DNA from: Liolophura sinensis
Taxonomy: Eukaryota; Mollusca; Polyplacophora; Chitonida; Chitonidae
DNA length: 64,000 nucleotides
NCBI RefSeq assembly: GCF_032854445.1
Contig: NC_088296.1
Coordinates: 18,777,485-18,841,484, forward strand
Reading direction: 5' to 3'
The position numbers were made by a program, and so were the translations under genes. Of the stretch, positions 36,123-46,672 are shown piece by piece (the stretch's first letter is position 1; each line of letters starts with the position of its first letter). Below the pieces are notes generated by a model. That model had not been told where the DNA came from, made no database searches, and saw only the letters and a list, made by a program, of their open reading frames with translations.

Positions 36123-36439
36123 CGAATCTAAAATTGAAACATCAAAGTAGTCTTTGCAAATTTGAAACTATTCTTACCTGGAATCGACAATACAGTTGAT
36201 CAGTAAAGTAAAACATGGGGGGAAACAGCACGATGAGGGATTTTTTTTTTTGAAGGACGTTAATCAGCTTGCTGATTCTAGTGTCCGGGATAAAACAGAT
36301 ACCACTGACAAGTTACCGAAAAACAGGCGTTGCTTATCACACAAATGTGCCACAATATTGGAAAATACCACGTATTATCAACTAACGTTGTACTTGCAAA
36401 ATGAGCATGATCGGTAGGTAATTTTTGCCAAGACTCCAC

Positions 36440-36530
36440 CAACTATAAGAGGTCGTGAATCCATACAAACCCTCTGTCCAAAGCTGGGATTGAACCAGCA
36501 ATTCCTATGCCCGAACTACTCGGCCAAGGG
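36440..36530 (-). mobile_element. tRNA-like fragment
   Basis: The reverse strand reads 'cttggccgagtagttcgggc' (A-box-like) and 'gctggttcaatcccagcttt' (B-box GGTTCAATCCC). It does not fold as a clear cloverleaf by eye and is probably a SINE head. Confidence 0.35.
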
Positions 36531-37440
36531 ACGAAAGTTATAACGATAACAGCACTTCCGCTAGCCTTCTATGTACAGTGCATAATATTATATATGATGT
36601 AATGCCGGCGTAAACCACTGAGCTTTTGTAAGTCACTGAAGAACTTTTCTACAAGACCGTGACCGTCAACAACATTAGACTATAGAAATGGCCACAAGAG
36701 CACCGTTGACCACATATTGCCAGGCCCCAATAAATAGGAAAGGCCGGAGAGTACAAATTCTCCACTGGAGGCCAGCTTTTACGCAACACTTCATATGTAT
36801 GCGTCGAAAATGGCATTAGTATACCAGCCGTCAAACAAAAAAGACGTCCCTCAGGTCAATAATTGCAAGGCCAAACCCCAAAACAACGTGCAAAACAAAA
36901 CACCAAAGACTTCAGAAAGTATGTTCTAGTGATTGAAAAGCAAGGGCTTGTGATCACTGGGCAATGTTCCACTCCTTTCTATAACTTTGAATATGCAAAA
37001 CATTAGATGAAACTTTTGACATCTCTCTTAGTCGTCACCCAGCATGCCCAATATGAGTCTCCCTAGACGTATTTATGCCAAAACGAATCCTTCATAAAAA
37101 AAATAAACAATGCACTTTTCAGATAATTTAGTTCTTGAACAGTTTGCTTGACATCCCGGGATGTATTCTTGTGAAAATGTTTCGGGAATGAAAAAAATAC
37201 ATTCCGCTGGTCATCAAGAAAGCTGTCGTTTGGGGAAACGCTGCAAAACATACCCACAGAATTACTGATCGTTTCTTTTTACAAGAAAACTGTAAAACAA
37301 AATCCGACTCCAACAATCCACGGACAGATAGATTAATGTAACTGGCTAAGGCAACGCTGAAGGCCACAAAACAAAAACGAATTTTATTTACTGACCTACT
37401 GAAAACTTTAAAACCACGTCGTAAAGAGAGAATCTACGTG
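36530..37440. other. non-coding stretch between SINE copies
   Basis: AT-rich, with short frames on the reverse strand only. One block ('ataccagccgtcaaacaaaa', 'aagacgtccctcaggtcaat') recurs near 62.57 kb ('ataccagccgtcaaccaata'), so it is a dispersed repeat. Nothing else is seen. Confidence 0.4.
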
Positions 37441-37690
37441 GGATAAGGAGGTTAGCGTGCCAGCGCGTGGAAGTGACCCAGAAGCTTTTGTGGTCACTAT
37501 GATTTGAAGTTCAGCTCATGCTTATGCTCATGCTGTGGTCGAACGTAGGTAGGGCTGTCAGCAACCTGCCGATGGTGGTGTGTTTTCCTCGGGCTCTGCC
37601 CGGTTTCCCCCCACCATAATGCTGACCGCCGTCGTATAAGTGAAATATCGCTCAGTACGGCGTAAAGAAGAAATCCAATAAATGAATAAA
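37441..37690 (+). mobile_element. SINE family S1, near full length
   Basis: A degraded head (ggttagcgtgccagcgcgtg), 'aagttcagctcatgcttatg', 'tgtcagcaacctgccgatgg', 'ctcgggctctgcccggtttc' and 'gaccgccgtcgtataagtga'. Confidence 0.7.
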
Positions 37691-37977
37691 TAATGAGAGT
37701 TAAATAAAATGTACATTAATATAAAATGGAATCAGTTAGGCGTCACCAATCTCGGAGAAATTATACGCTCCCATCACATGCTTATCTCTGAAATTCATAG
37801 TCAGTCCCGACCTAACAATTAACCGTTTGGGAAGTGTTACTTTCTCTGAAGATCGCTTGCCGATCAAAAAATGTGACATTCAAATAAGTACGTCACACGT
37901 AGAAAAGGTGAACGCCTGGCGCTTGTGAAGCTATGGTGCTTCCGCCTTTTGAAAACTTCTAATTAAAGCATGCCATT

Positions 37978-38300
37978 AAAGACCTAAAGAGGGTAAAACC
38001 ATAGTACCGGCGACATTGTGATAGCTGGCTAATTGTCACACGTAACCGGTAAAATACGGCCTCTGTTCACTTTACCCCAGTCAGGTGTAAATTCTAACTG
38101 TTCATGTAAAGGAATAGAAATTTACACGCGCCCTAACACCATGGCTTAAGAAAAATTAGGTATAATAAAAAGTTTGAAGTGATGTTATTTGCAATTTATT
38201 AGACGTCACAGGTCTAGAATGACTCAAAAGGTGTTATCATCACATTTAACATAAAATCATGGTGTAAAACAGCAGTCGCGTAAATCAAATCATTGTTGAG
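37978..38300 (+). repeat. dispersed repeat R copy
   Basis: 'gagggtaaaaccatagtacc', 'tgatagctggctaattgtca', 'acaccatggcttaagaaaaa' and 'cacaggtctagaatgactca' in the family order. A second, partial copy lies at about 38525-38630. Confidence 0.6.
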
Positions 38301-39111
38301 TTTGTGTGTGCTTTCAAGTTCCATGGCCATTCTGTTGAAGTGGAGGTTTTCTGTACAAAAATTGAGGACATGATGTTTCCTCTGATTCGCCCTGGGTTAT
38401 GTAGGTTAGCTGTGCTTGTGCATTCTGCATCGTGGTCTGATTACAAATTGCCCATGTGAATGAGAGTTGCCTCCCATGAAAAGAACATTATTTTAAACAG
38501 GATGGAAGAGTCACATAGCCCTCCACAAATTTGAAAAAGTTTTATCGGCGATTGGTCCCGAGTAACCTGTGAAACGCGGCCTCTTGTCGACTTACCACTG
38601 TTTTATTCTAACTGTTCACAATACGTTCTAAGAAAGGTTCATTATAATTTATTTACGAGTTAACTTTCCTTGGATAAGGTTTCCGTGGTTTGTCTTCTCT
38701 TGATTTTTGGCTCATCCTCAGTATTACCTGATATGATATATTTACTTCAGCCCCTGCTCCATGGAAGCCATTTTAGGACTAGGCAGCTTTTGTATAATCG
38801 TCAACTTGCATTGTTATTATCTTATTACGTATTAAATATGATGACAACTTATGACCGAAGCAATTACAGACTGATAACGTCCAATGTATTTCTACAACAT
38901 GTTAGTATTAGTACATGTTTTCTTTTATATAGCTAATTTTGTTTAAGCTTTAATTCTAGGCGGCGTCTAAGTTACTTCCACGTTAACGTGTGGATGATCA
39001 GTCAAAACCCTAACTGAGGTCAACTTACAAGAGGTTTCTTACATGAGCCCTCGCATTTCATATACATTCATTTTACTGGCATATTCACAGAAAAATGGGT
39101 TGCCACTTTGC

Positions 39112-39202
39112 TTCATCCGGTTTCTTCCAACCACAATGCTGAATGCCATCGTATAACTGAAATATTCTAAAGTACAGCGTAAAACAACCAGTCAAGAAAT
39201 AT
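39112..39202 (+). mobile_element. SINE family S1, tail fragment
   Basis: 'catccggtttcttccaacca', 'gccatcgtataactgaaata', 'aagtacagcgtaaaacaacc'. It directly abuts the 125-bp array. Confidence 0.55.
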
Positions 39203-39960
39203 AAATGTCTTTTCGTATATTATTTTGATGTTTTTTGTGTTTGTATACTTTCACACTTCTTTTGTGAAAACAAATTAGACAATGCTGAATATACTTTTTC
39301 AGAACCTTACTGACGTAACCATGCGAATAGCTATTTTCGTATATTATGTTGATACTTTTTTGTGTTTGTATACTGTCACACTTCTTCTGTGAAAACAAAT
39401 TAGATAATGCTGAATATACTTTTTCAGAACCTTACTGACGTAACCATGCGAATAGCTATTTTCGTATATTATGTTGATGCTTTTTTGTGTTTGTATACTG
39501 TCACACGTCTTCTGTGAAAACAAATTAGACAATGCTGAATATACTTTTTCAAAGCCTTACTGACGTAACCATGCGAATAGCTATTTTCGTATATTATGTT
39601 GATACTTTTTTGTGTTTGTATACTGTCACACTTCTTCTGTGAAAACAAATTAGATAATGCTGAATATACTTTTTCAGAACCTTACTGACGTAACCATGCG
39701 AATAGCTATTTTCGTATATTATGTTGATGCTTTTTTGTGTTTGTATACTGTCACACTTCTTCTGTGAAAACAAATTAGACAATGCTGAATATACTTTTTC
39801 AAAACCTTACTGACGTAGCCATGCGAATAGCTATTTTCGTATATTATTTTCATGTTTTTTGTGTTTGTATACTTTCACACTTCTTCTGTGAAAACAAATT
39901 AGACAATGCTAAATATACTTTTTCAGAAGCTTACTGACGTAACCATGCGAATAGCTATCC
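39203..39960 (+). repeat. 125-bp tandem array with dimeric higher order
   Basis: Six head-to-tail copies of a roughly 125-base unit ('ttttcgtatattatgttgat', 'tgtgtttgtatactgtcaca', 'gtgaaaacaaattagacaat', 'cttactgacgtaaccatgcg'). Copies 2 and 4 share one set of variants (gatac, gataatgc) and copies 3 and 5 another (gatgc, gacaatgc). Copies 1 and 6 resemble each other. This gives an internal 250-base dimer repeated twice. It resembles a small satellite block. Confidence 0.9.
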
Positions 39961-40182
39961 GTTTAATTGGAAGAGAACTGTAGGTCAATGCCTCTGATTT
40001 TAGTTTGTGTACTGTGCATATGTGTTTTGGTTATAATGCTTACTCGAACGAAAATGCTCTGAAGCACAGCCCCACAGCACATTTTACTGTAAAGTTAAAT
40101 ATGAAACCAAACCCCATCACGAAAACTTGTCAGACCTATGCCTTAAATTAAATACTATCAAACGCAATATTACAAAGCAAAT

Positions 40183-40445
40183 GGGGTCCTCCGTGGCCGA
40201 AGCAAGGCGTAATGACCCAGGACCCTCTCACCAATAAGGTCGCCGTGAGTTCAAGTCCAGCTCAAGCTGTCTTGATCTCCGGTCGTAAGACGGAAGGTTC
40301 GTCAGAAACATGCGGATGGTCCCTCAGCAACCTTCAAATGGTCGTGGCTTTCCCCCCGGACTTTGCCCGGTTTCCTCCCTCCATAATGGTGGCCCCCGCC
40401 GTGTATGTGGAATATTTTTGAGCACGGCATAAAACACCAGTCAAA

Positions 40446-40500
<55 letters not shown>

Positions 40501-40502
40501 AA
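40183..40502 (+). mobile_element. SINE family S1 with long AAAT tail
   Basis: The head is GGGGTCCTCCGTGGCCGAAG, then 'gagttcaagtccagctcaag', 'ggactttgcccggtttcctc' and 'cggcataaaacaccagtcaa'. It ends in about 15 AAAT repeats (40443-40502). Confidence 0.8.
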
Positions 40503-41370
40503 CATACCAAATGTTTATCTGCTATTCGTTTGACCATTATAGTAACGGCAGTTTTGAGATGAGTTTTGAAAGGATAATACTGTACTGTAATACCTTCCCA
40601 CATTCCGTGCACGTTCTGAACCATAACCTAAAACAACTGGGCTACGTGTGGATATATTGCAGGGTGCCTCAAGGCTATAACCACCCACATGCTCAACACA
40701 GTTACTTCGCTGTGAACTACTTTCATTGTTTTTCTGAGGAGATCTTACCGTAATGCGGATGCACATTAGCCTGAGCATCCAGTATAGTGCATTAATGACA
40801 ACTGGTAATTTACTAAAAAAATAACAATACACACGCCTTCAGATCAGAAGGAGTGCACGTACTTACCTGCGGAATAAATTGACAGTTTTGTGAACTTTTT
40901 GTTTAGTTCACTTTGGGTAGTGTAACATATTTGCGAACGTTTGTCAATTTGTCGTAAAATATCGTACTGTGTCGCTTTAATTTTGAACAGGCGTAAATTA
41001 TTTCTGCTATAAATAAATCAGCACAGAATTGCGAGAGAATGTATTAAAATTGTCGTCTTGTCTCTAACTAGGTGCTACTTACTTTCAAACACCATTGTTC
41101 TTTCCGACATTAGATATTAGGCATATACATAAATTCTACCCTTTATCTATATTTTCTTGTAGCTTGCTTCTATCAAATGCATATAAGGCATACATAAATC
41201 ATTACAGATTTAATACACAATGTGGTTGTCAAAGCAAGAGCACACGCAAACGCAGTAGGTCGTCCCGCATCTGGAGCAACCTTTGTATTTACTTGCTGTC
41301 TGAATATAAACATATGACACACAAACAAATTTGTATATAAATTGTATGCACGGCTATAAAACTAATCCAA
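40503..41370. other. non-coding stretch, possible old retroelement scrap
   Basis: A short frame at 40511-40753 ends GYVWIYCRVPQGYNHPHAQ, which faintly recalls the LPQGYxxSP motif of reverse transcriptases. There is no supporting flanking domain. Nothing else is recognised. Confidence 0.2.
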
Positions 41371-41373
41371 ATT

Positions 41374-41500
41374 TTATTTGATTGTTGTTTTACGCCCTAC
41401 TCAAGCATATTTCACTTGTATGATGGCGCCCAGCATTATGGTGGGAGGAAACCAGGCAGAGCCCAGGGGAAATCCACGGCTATCAACAGGTTGCTGTCTG
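41374..41500 (-). mobile_element. SINE family S1 fragment
   Basis: Reverse-strand tail and middle: 'tttatttgattgttgtttta', 'cagcattatggtgggaggaa', 'accaggcagagcccagggga'. Confidence 0.65.
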
Positions 41501-41879
41501 ACCTAAGGGATGGTATAAGGTGGCCATGTGATAACATTTTTCCCAGTTTCCGGAAGTATAACGTATGTATCCCATCAATTTTATAGCTTGTCCTTATCTC
41601 TTGAAATACACATCCAAACAAATGAAGATGGTTTTCTAACGTTTCTCTACGGTGTACGTCTCTAATGATATTGTATATAGTAAATTTTGATAACAAATAT
41701 GTCATTTCTTTTGGAAAGAATACTAAATTTAACGGTTTTCATTTTAACACAAAATAAAATAATATCGTTTCCATCAATCTTTGTTCACGGCTCACAGATT
41801 CATCATCTTTCCCACAAAACGATCATAACGGGACTTTAAAACAATGCGCATAATTCTCTTGTATGTAAATATGGATAAA

Positions 41880-42605
41880 TGATCACGCGCATTACCGGTA
41901 AACCAGGTTAGTGACAACATTGCGACAGTTGTCAAATGGTCACACGTATTATCGGTAAACCAGGATAGCGACAACATTGCGACGATTGGCAAATGGTCAC
42001 GCGTATTAACGGTAAACCAGGGTAGCAACAACATTGCGACGGTTGGCAAATGGTCACGCGTATTAACGGTAAACTAGGGTAGTGACGACATTGCGACGGT
42101 TGGAAAATAGTCACGCGTATTACTGGTAAACCATGTTAATGACGACATTGCGACAGTTGTCAAATGGTCACGCGTATTACCGGTACACCAGGGTAGCGAC
42201 AACATTGCGACGGTTGGCAAATGGTCACGCGTATTAACGATAAACCAGGGTAGCGACAACATTGCGACGGTTGGCAAATGGTCACGCGTATTAACGGTAA
42301 ACTAGGGTAGTGACGACATTGCGACAGTTGGAAAATAGTCACGCGTATTACCGGTAAACCAGGTTAGTGACGTCATAGCGACAGTTGTCAAATGGTCACG
42401 CGTATTAACGGTAAACCAGGGTAGCGACAACATTGCGACGGTTGGCAAATGGTCACGCGTATTAACGGGAAAATAGGGTAGTGACGACATTGCGACAGTT
42501 GGAAAATAGTCACGCGTATTACCGGTAAACCAGGGTAGTGACGACATTGCGATAGTTGTCAAATGGTCACGCGTATTACCGGTAAACCAGAGCAGTGACA
42601 GTGTG
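41880..42605 (+). repeat. 57-bp minisatellite derived from repeat R
   Basis: About 12-13 copies of a 57-base unit ('taaaccagggtagcgacaac', 'attgcgacggttggcaaatg', 'gtcacgcgtattaccgg'). The unit corresponds to the R segment from 'taaaaccagagcagcgacga' through 'agctggcaaatggtcacacg' to 'taaccgg'. Variants gacaac/gacgac and ttggcaaatgg/ttggaaaatag recur in blocks of about four units, so there is some higher order. Each unit carries ACGCGT. Confidence 0.9.
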
Positions 42606-42639
42606 ATAATCACCTAATTGGTGAAATACAGTTTCTAGT

Positions 42640-42815
42640 CTATAATATGGCATGCTCACTGTGAACATTTTAAAATCTCATATTTAACGAGGATATCATA
42701 CTCCGTTAAGCAACAATAAATAAAAAAAAATATAAAGGTATTATAATAAAGTGTATGTGTGATGCCCTTTAAGAGCTACGGGGCGCTAGGGGTGTGTAAT
42801 GTGTTACTTTTTTAA
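42640..42815 (+). repeat. direct repeat, first copy (pair with 43895)
   Basis: 'gctcactgtgaacattttaa' and 'ccctttaagagctacggggc' then 'gctaggggtgtgtaatgtgt' recur at 43895-44022 with few changes. The two copies lie 1.25 kb apart. An R 3' part follows at about 42835-42990. Confidence 0.75.
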
Positions 42816-43039
42816 ATTCCATTCAACGGGTTTGTACGCGTAAAATGTTTAAATAGTAGCAACCCACATTCTTCATCCCCACTATACGCTATGGTTTTAG
42901 CAGTAATGGGCAACGGAATATATGCAATGAAATTTACTGGAGGTTATCGAACGTCACCTTTCCAGAATTACTCCAAATGTTGCAGGGGTATACGGTGGTC
43001 ATATACGGCATTTTCCTTATTTTCTTAACTTTTGTACCT

Positions 43040-43890
43040 TTTTCTCAAGTTTCCACTTGGGCGAAAAGTTTACCACCTGGGCTTCATTATTTATAAATAA
43101 CCACACTTTTTATTATTATTTTTATTAATGAAACTGGTCTTCGTGATTTTGACTTTCGATTTTGTTTTACTGTGATTTGGATACTTAATACTTACATTTT
43201 ACAGCATTTAAAAGTTGTAAATATGTCATTCTGACAGTCAGAACATGCTGGCTGTTTTAAGGTTTTAAGGTTGTAATATTTTTTATAACGCCTTGTAAAT
43301 AATGGTAAACAGGTAAGCCTAACCATACTCTCGTAATGAGGGTAAAATCGTTCATGCGTGACAGGTTTGCTTTTATGAGACAAAGAATTAACGTGACGAG
43401 TTATGACGTTGATGATACGTCTTCTTTATCATTAGATGTGTCTGTCCATTGTTTCACATTTTGCTTTGTACGAAAGCAGGTCATTAAGCTCGACGTTCAA
43501 ACGACAATGTATAAAAAAAAAGGAAATTAATCGAACTACTTTGTGCGAAAATTTTGTACTTATCCCGGATGAGTAGTGTGCAGTGTAAACAGAGTAAAAA
43601 AAGTACGCGTACTCAAGGTGTACGGGTCACCTATAACTCCAGCCTGAGGGTACACTTCAGGTGATAAGGTGTGGTTATATCAAGGCAGTCAGGGGTATAT
43701 AAATCCCGACGTTCTGATTGGACAATATGGACTTCCACATTTTACTATCATATGGAACTTCACGGTGTTTGCGACATCTAACCCCGGACATTTGTTGGTC
43801 TGACTACGATGTCATACCAACCCATCATTAAATGAAGGAAATTTTAATTTTAATACTTCAGTTAAAAAAATCATACATACCAAGAGAATT
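43040..43890. other. non-coding stretch between direct repeats
   Basis: AT-rich, with short frames up to 64 codons and no support for a gene. Nothing recognised. Confidence 0.4.
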
Positions 43891-43894
43891 CTAT

Positions 43895-44022
43895 AATTCG
43901 GCTTGCTCACTGTGAACATTTTGAACTCTAAATACATAAAGGTATTATAATAAACGGTAGGTATGATGCCCTTTAAGAGCTACGGGGCGCTAGGGGTGTG
44001 TAATGTGTTACTTTTTAATCAC
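43895..44022 (+). repeat. direct repeat, second copy (pair with 42640)
   Basis: Same block as at 42640-42815 with a shorter middle. A reverse R copy follows at about 44040-44165 ('actctcgacgctgctctggt'). Confidence 0.75.
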
Positions 44023-44254
44023 TTAAATGAACAGTTAGAATAAAATCCTGACTGAGGTTAAACTGACAGCAAGTTGTATTTCACCGGTCGAATGTGACCA
44101 GGTTGCCAGCTTTTACACTCTCGACGCTGCTCTGGTCATAAGAGCTTGCCATCTATAATTATTTGGTATGTGTATTGATCTGTTTGATTTATTTGATTCT
44201 TGTTTAACGCCGTACTCAAAGACTTTCCGACGTATAACATGACAGTGAATGTTA

Positions 44255-44415
44255 TTTATTTATTTATTTGATTTGGGCTTTTTACGCCGTACTCAAGAAT
44301 ATTTCACTTATACGACAGCGGCCAGCATTATGGTGGGTGGAAACCGGGCAGAGCCCGGGGAAACCCACGACCGTCCCCATGTTCCTGACAGACCTACCCA
44401 CGTACGGCCGGAGAT
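44255..44415 (-). mobile_element. SINE family S1, two nested/adjacent tails
   Basis: A short S1 tail at about 44190-44243 ('taacgccgtactcaaagact') is followed by a longer reverse copy (44255-44415) from AAAT tail to 'cctgacagacctacccacgt'. The head is missing. Confidence 0.65.
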
Positions 44416-44509
44416 AAATGTTATTGTATGTAGGTAACAAAGCACGGACAATTTCCCCACGTGTGACGTGCATGTACGTATCCTACTGGTGGCAGCATAG
44501 TTTTCTTCA

Positions 44510-44700
44510 ACCAGTATCAGTATAAAAGACTGCAGCTCAGAGAGTGGAACCAGAAGCAGTGTACATACTGACATTAGGCAAATTCGTGGCCACACATAAT
44601 ACCCGTTAAACCTGACATGTTGTAAATTTACCTCATTTACGTGTTTATTCTTACTGTTCGTATAAATGCTTAAACAATAGCAACGCACACGCAACTGAGC
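44510..44700 (+). repeat. dispersed repeat R, 5' part
   Basis: 'agactgcagctcagagagtg', 'acatgttgtaaatttacctc', 'tttattcttactgttcgtat', 'aaacaatagcaacgcaca'. A tRNA-like reverse-strand fragment follows at 44850-44912. Confidence 0.5.
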
Positions 44701-44977
44701 AAGGTCACCACACAAGCGTCAACGACTGTTTATTGTAATCAAGACACAGAGTGTAAGAAGCGGAAATTTACAAATTCTGTCGCCAAGACATAGCTCCAGT
44801 TAGTGTCGTGTCTTTAGACAAATTCACCAACGAAGGCTAACGTTGACTCCGCACCTCGTGTGTGCTAGCGATTAAAAGACAAGCGCCTTAACCACTCTGC
44901 CACGGCCTGTCGTTCATAGTGGAGTTGAAATCTGTATCAAGAGCTGACTATAGCTATACACATCTAGCTATACATTT

Positions 44978-45110
44978 TTTTTTTGGTGTTTTACGCCGTA
45001 ATCAGGAATATTTTACTTATACGGCGGATGGCCAGCATTATGGTGAAAAGAAAACTCACGACCATGCGCAGGTTGCTGGTAGACCCCCCCATGAACGGCC
45101 CGAGAGGAAT
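44978..45110 (-). mobile_element. SINE family S1 fragment
   Basis: Reverse strand: 'ggtgttttacgccgtaatca', 'ggccagcattatggtgaaaa', 'gcgcaggttgctggtagacc'. It ends where the roughly 40-base repeat begins. Confidence 0.65.
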
Positions 45111-45192
45111 ATTGTACATTGCTATGATCTATATATACTATTAGCTTACATTGTACATTGCTATGAGCTGTGTGCACTATTAGACTGAAGCT

Positions 45193-45597
45193 GACCCGAT
45201 ATCACAGTTGGTAGAGCCTCCCCTTCGAGAGCGGTAGATCAAGGGTCAATCCTGGGTCGAATCACAGCTAAGACAATAAAGTTGTAACTTTATAACAGCT
45301 GGTAACAGCTAAAACAATAAAGTTGTAACTTCCTCGCTTGACGTTAAGCATGAAAGGGAGAGCGCAACGACTGGTTAACTAGTATAACATAGCATATACC
45401 AGTGTAATAGCTCGGGAAGGGCAGTTTACTTGCCTTCGGTAAGGTGTCTCAGTGAAGCAGCACCAGATAAAAGAACGGTGGAAATCCGTCCTGCAACAAG
45501 CAGGCATATTATATGCACTCTAAGGATTCCTTCGTCGTCACATGCCTGAAATATTGTTAAATGCGACGATAAACTCCAGGCACTCACTCACTATTAT
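45193..45597 (+). mobile_element. SINE family S2, full length
   Basis: The head is 'cacagttggtagagcctccc' with 'gatcaagggtcaatcctggg' (B-box-like). The 'aataaagttgtaact' segment is duplicated internally. It then runs to 'gataaactccaggcactcac'. Confidence 0.8.
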
Positions 45598-45620
45598 CTT
45601 GCATTGCACATTACTATGAG

Positions 45621-45949
45621 CTGCCGGGACCGGTAGATCCAGAATCAATCCTTGATCGAGTCACACCTAAGAATTTAAAAGAGGAAGTTGTAACTTCCTC
45701 GCTTGGCGTTCAGCATGAAGGGGATAGTGCAACGACTGGTTGAACCCGTATCAGTATAATGGCTCGGGCAGGGCGGCTTACTTACCTTCGGTAAGTCGTC
45801 TCAGTGGAGCAGCACTAAATAAAAGAGCGGTGGAAATGCGTCCTGCAGCAAGGAGGCACATTACACGTACATGCACTCTAATGATTCCTTCGTCGTCATA
45901 TGACTGAAAAACTGTTGAGTACGACGTTAAACCCCAAGCACTCACTCAT
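45621..45949 (+). mobile_element. SINE family S2, slightly 5'-truncated
   Basis: Starts at 'gggaccggtagatccagaat', has the 'gaggaagttgtaacttcctc' hairpin, and ends 'gttaaaccccaagcactcac'. Closer to the 25.8 kb copy than to its neighbour. Confidence 0.8.
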
Positions 45950-46030
45950 TCACATTACTATGAGCTGTGCATATTATTAGCTTGCATTGTACATTACTAT
46001 GAGCCGTATACACTTTTACATTGTATTGTA

Positions 46031-46186
46031 CATTATTTTATTTATTTATTTGATTGGTGTTTTACGCCGTAATCAAGAATATTTGTCTTATACGACGGTG
46101 GCCGGCGTTAAGGTGAAAGGAAAACCCACGACAATCCGCACGTTGCTGGCAGGCCTTCACAAGCACGGGCCGAGAGGAATATCGTA
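46031..46186 (-). mobile_element. SINE family S1, 3' part
   Basis: Reverse-strand copy from TTATTTATTTATTTGATTGG through 'acgccgtaatcaagaatatt' to 'gcacgttgctggcaggcctt'. It shares the unusual 'gccgtaatcaag' with the copy at 44978. Confidence 0.7.
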
Positions 46187-46446
46187 CATTACTGTAGATT
46201 ACAAGAGCTGTATGTACTATTAGCTAAAACTGTACCTGTTTTAATAAAAACTGTCGAAATCTGTCATATATCTTCAGAAATCGAATCTTAAACCAAATTT
46301 ACCAACATAAATCCCATTGTGGTATACCTGTGACATGCTCGCTCGGACAGTGCGTTTTGCATGACTGCCAAAGGCATTCAAACTGTTTTACTCCACTGGT
46401 AACATGATACGTTATACGTATTTACGTCCTTTATTGTAGTTGCATC

Positions 46447-46672
46447 AAGGCCTCCGTGGCCTCGTTGGTTACATTTTCAGGAGCCTCTCATCAATGCGGC
46501 CGCTAAGAGCTTACGTCCAGCTCATGCTGACCTCCCTTCCGATCTGTCAGCAACCTGCGCAGTGTTGAGGGTTTACCCCGAAATCCCATACCACCACAGT
46601 GCTAACTGCCATCTTACAAGTGAAATGTGCTTGAATATGGCGTAAAACACCAATCAATCAGAACTAATTGTT
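46447..46672 (+). mobile_element. SINE family S1, near full length
   Basis: The head is AAGGCCTCCGTGGCCTCGTT, then 'cgtccagctcatgctgacct', 'tctgtcagcaacctgcgcag' and 'atatggcgtaaaacaccaat'. Confidence 0.75.

Larger units (their letters stand above)
26860..36340 (+). repeat. segmental duplication unit 3
   Basis: About 9.5 kb collinear with unit 2, containing gene 3. It has gained an S1 SINE at 29607-29859 and another at 27248-27358 that unit 2 lacks, and it lacks the S2 SINE of unit 2 at 14838. Edges are approximate. Confidence 0.7.
45111..46235. repeat. interrupted minisatellite of about 40 bp, split by SINEs
   Basis: Units of the form 'attgtacattactatgagct' plus 'gtatacactattagctt' occur at 45111-45185, 45593-45622, 45949-46034 and 46186-46235. 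Two S2 SINEs (45193-45597, 45621-45949) and one S1 (46031-46186) sit between them. The SINEs therefore inserted into, or were captured by, one array. Confidence 0.7.

Noticed and set aside
39203-39960. CRISPR-like array
   Set aside because: Units are contiguous 125-base repeats without unique spacers, in a eukaryotic genome.
40511-40753. Possible reverse transcriptase fragment with VPQGYNHPHAQ
   Set aside because: Only one short motif resembles the family; key catalytic residues and flanking domains are absent.
41792-42613. Several reverse-strand frames with repeated LPWFTGNTRDHLPTVAM
   Set aside because: They are the 57-base minisatellite read in frame, not a gene.
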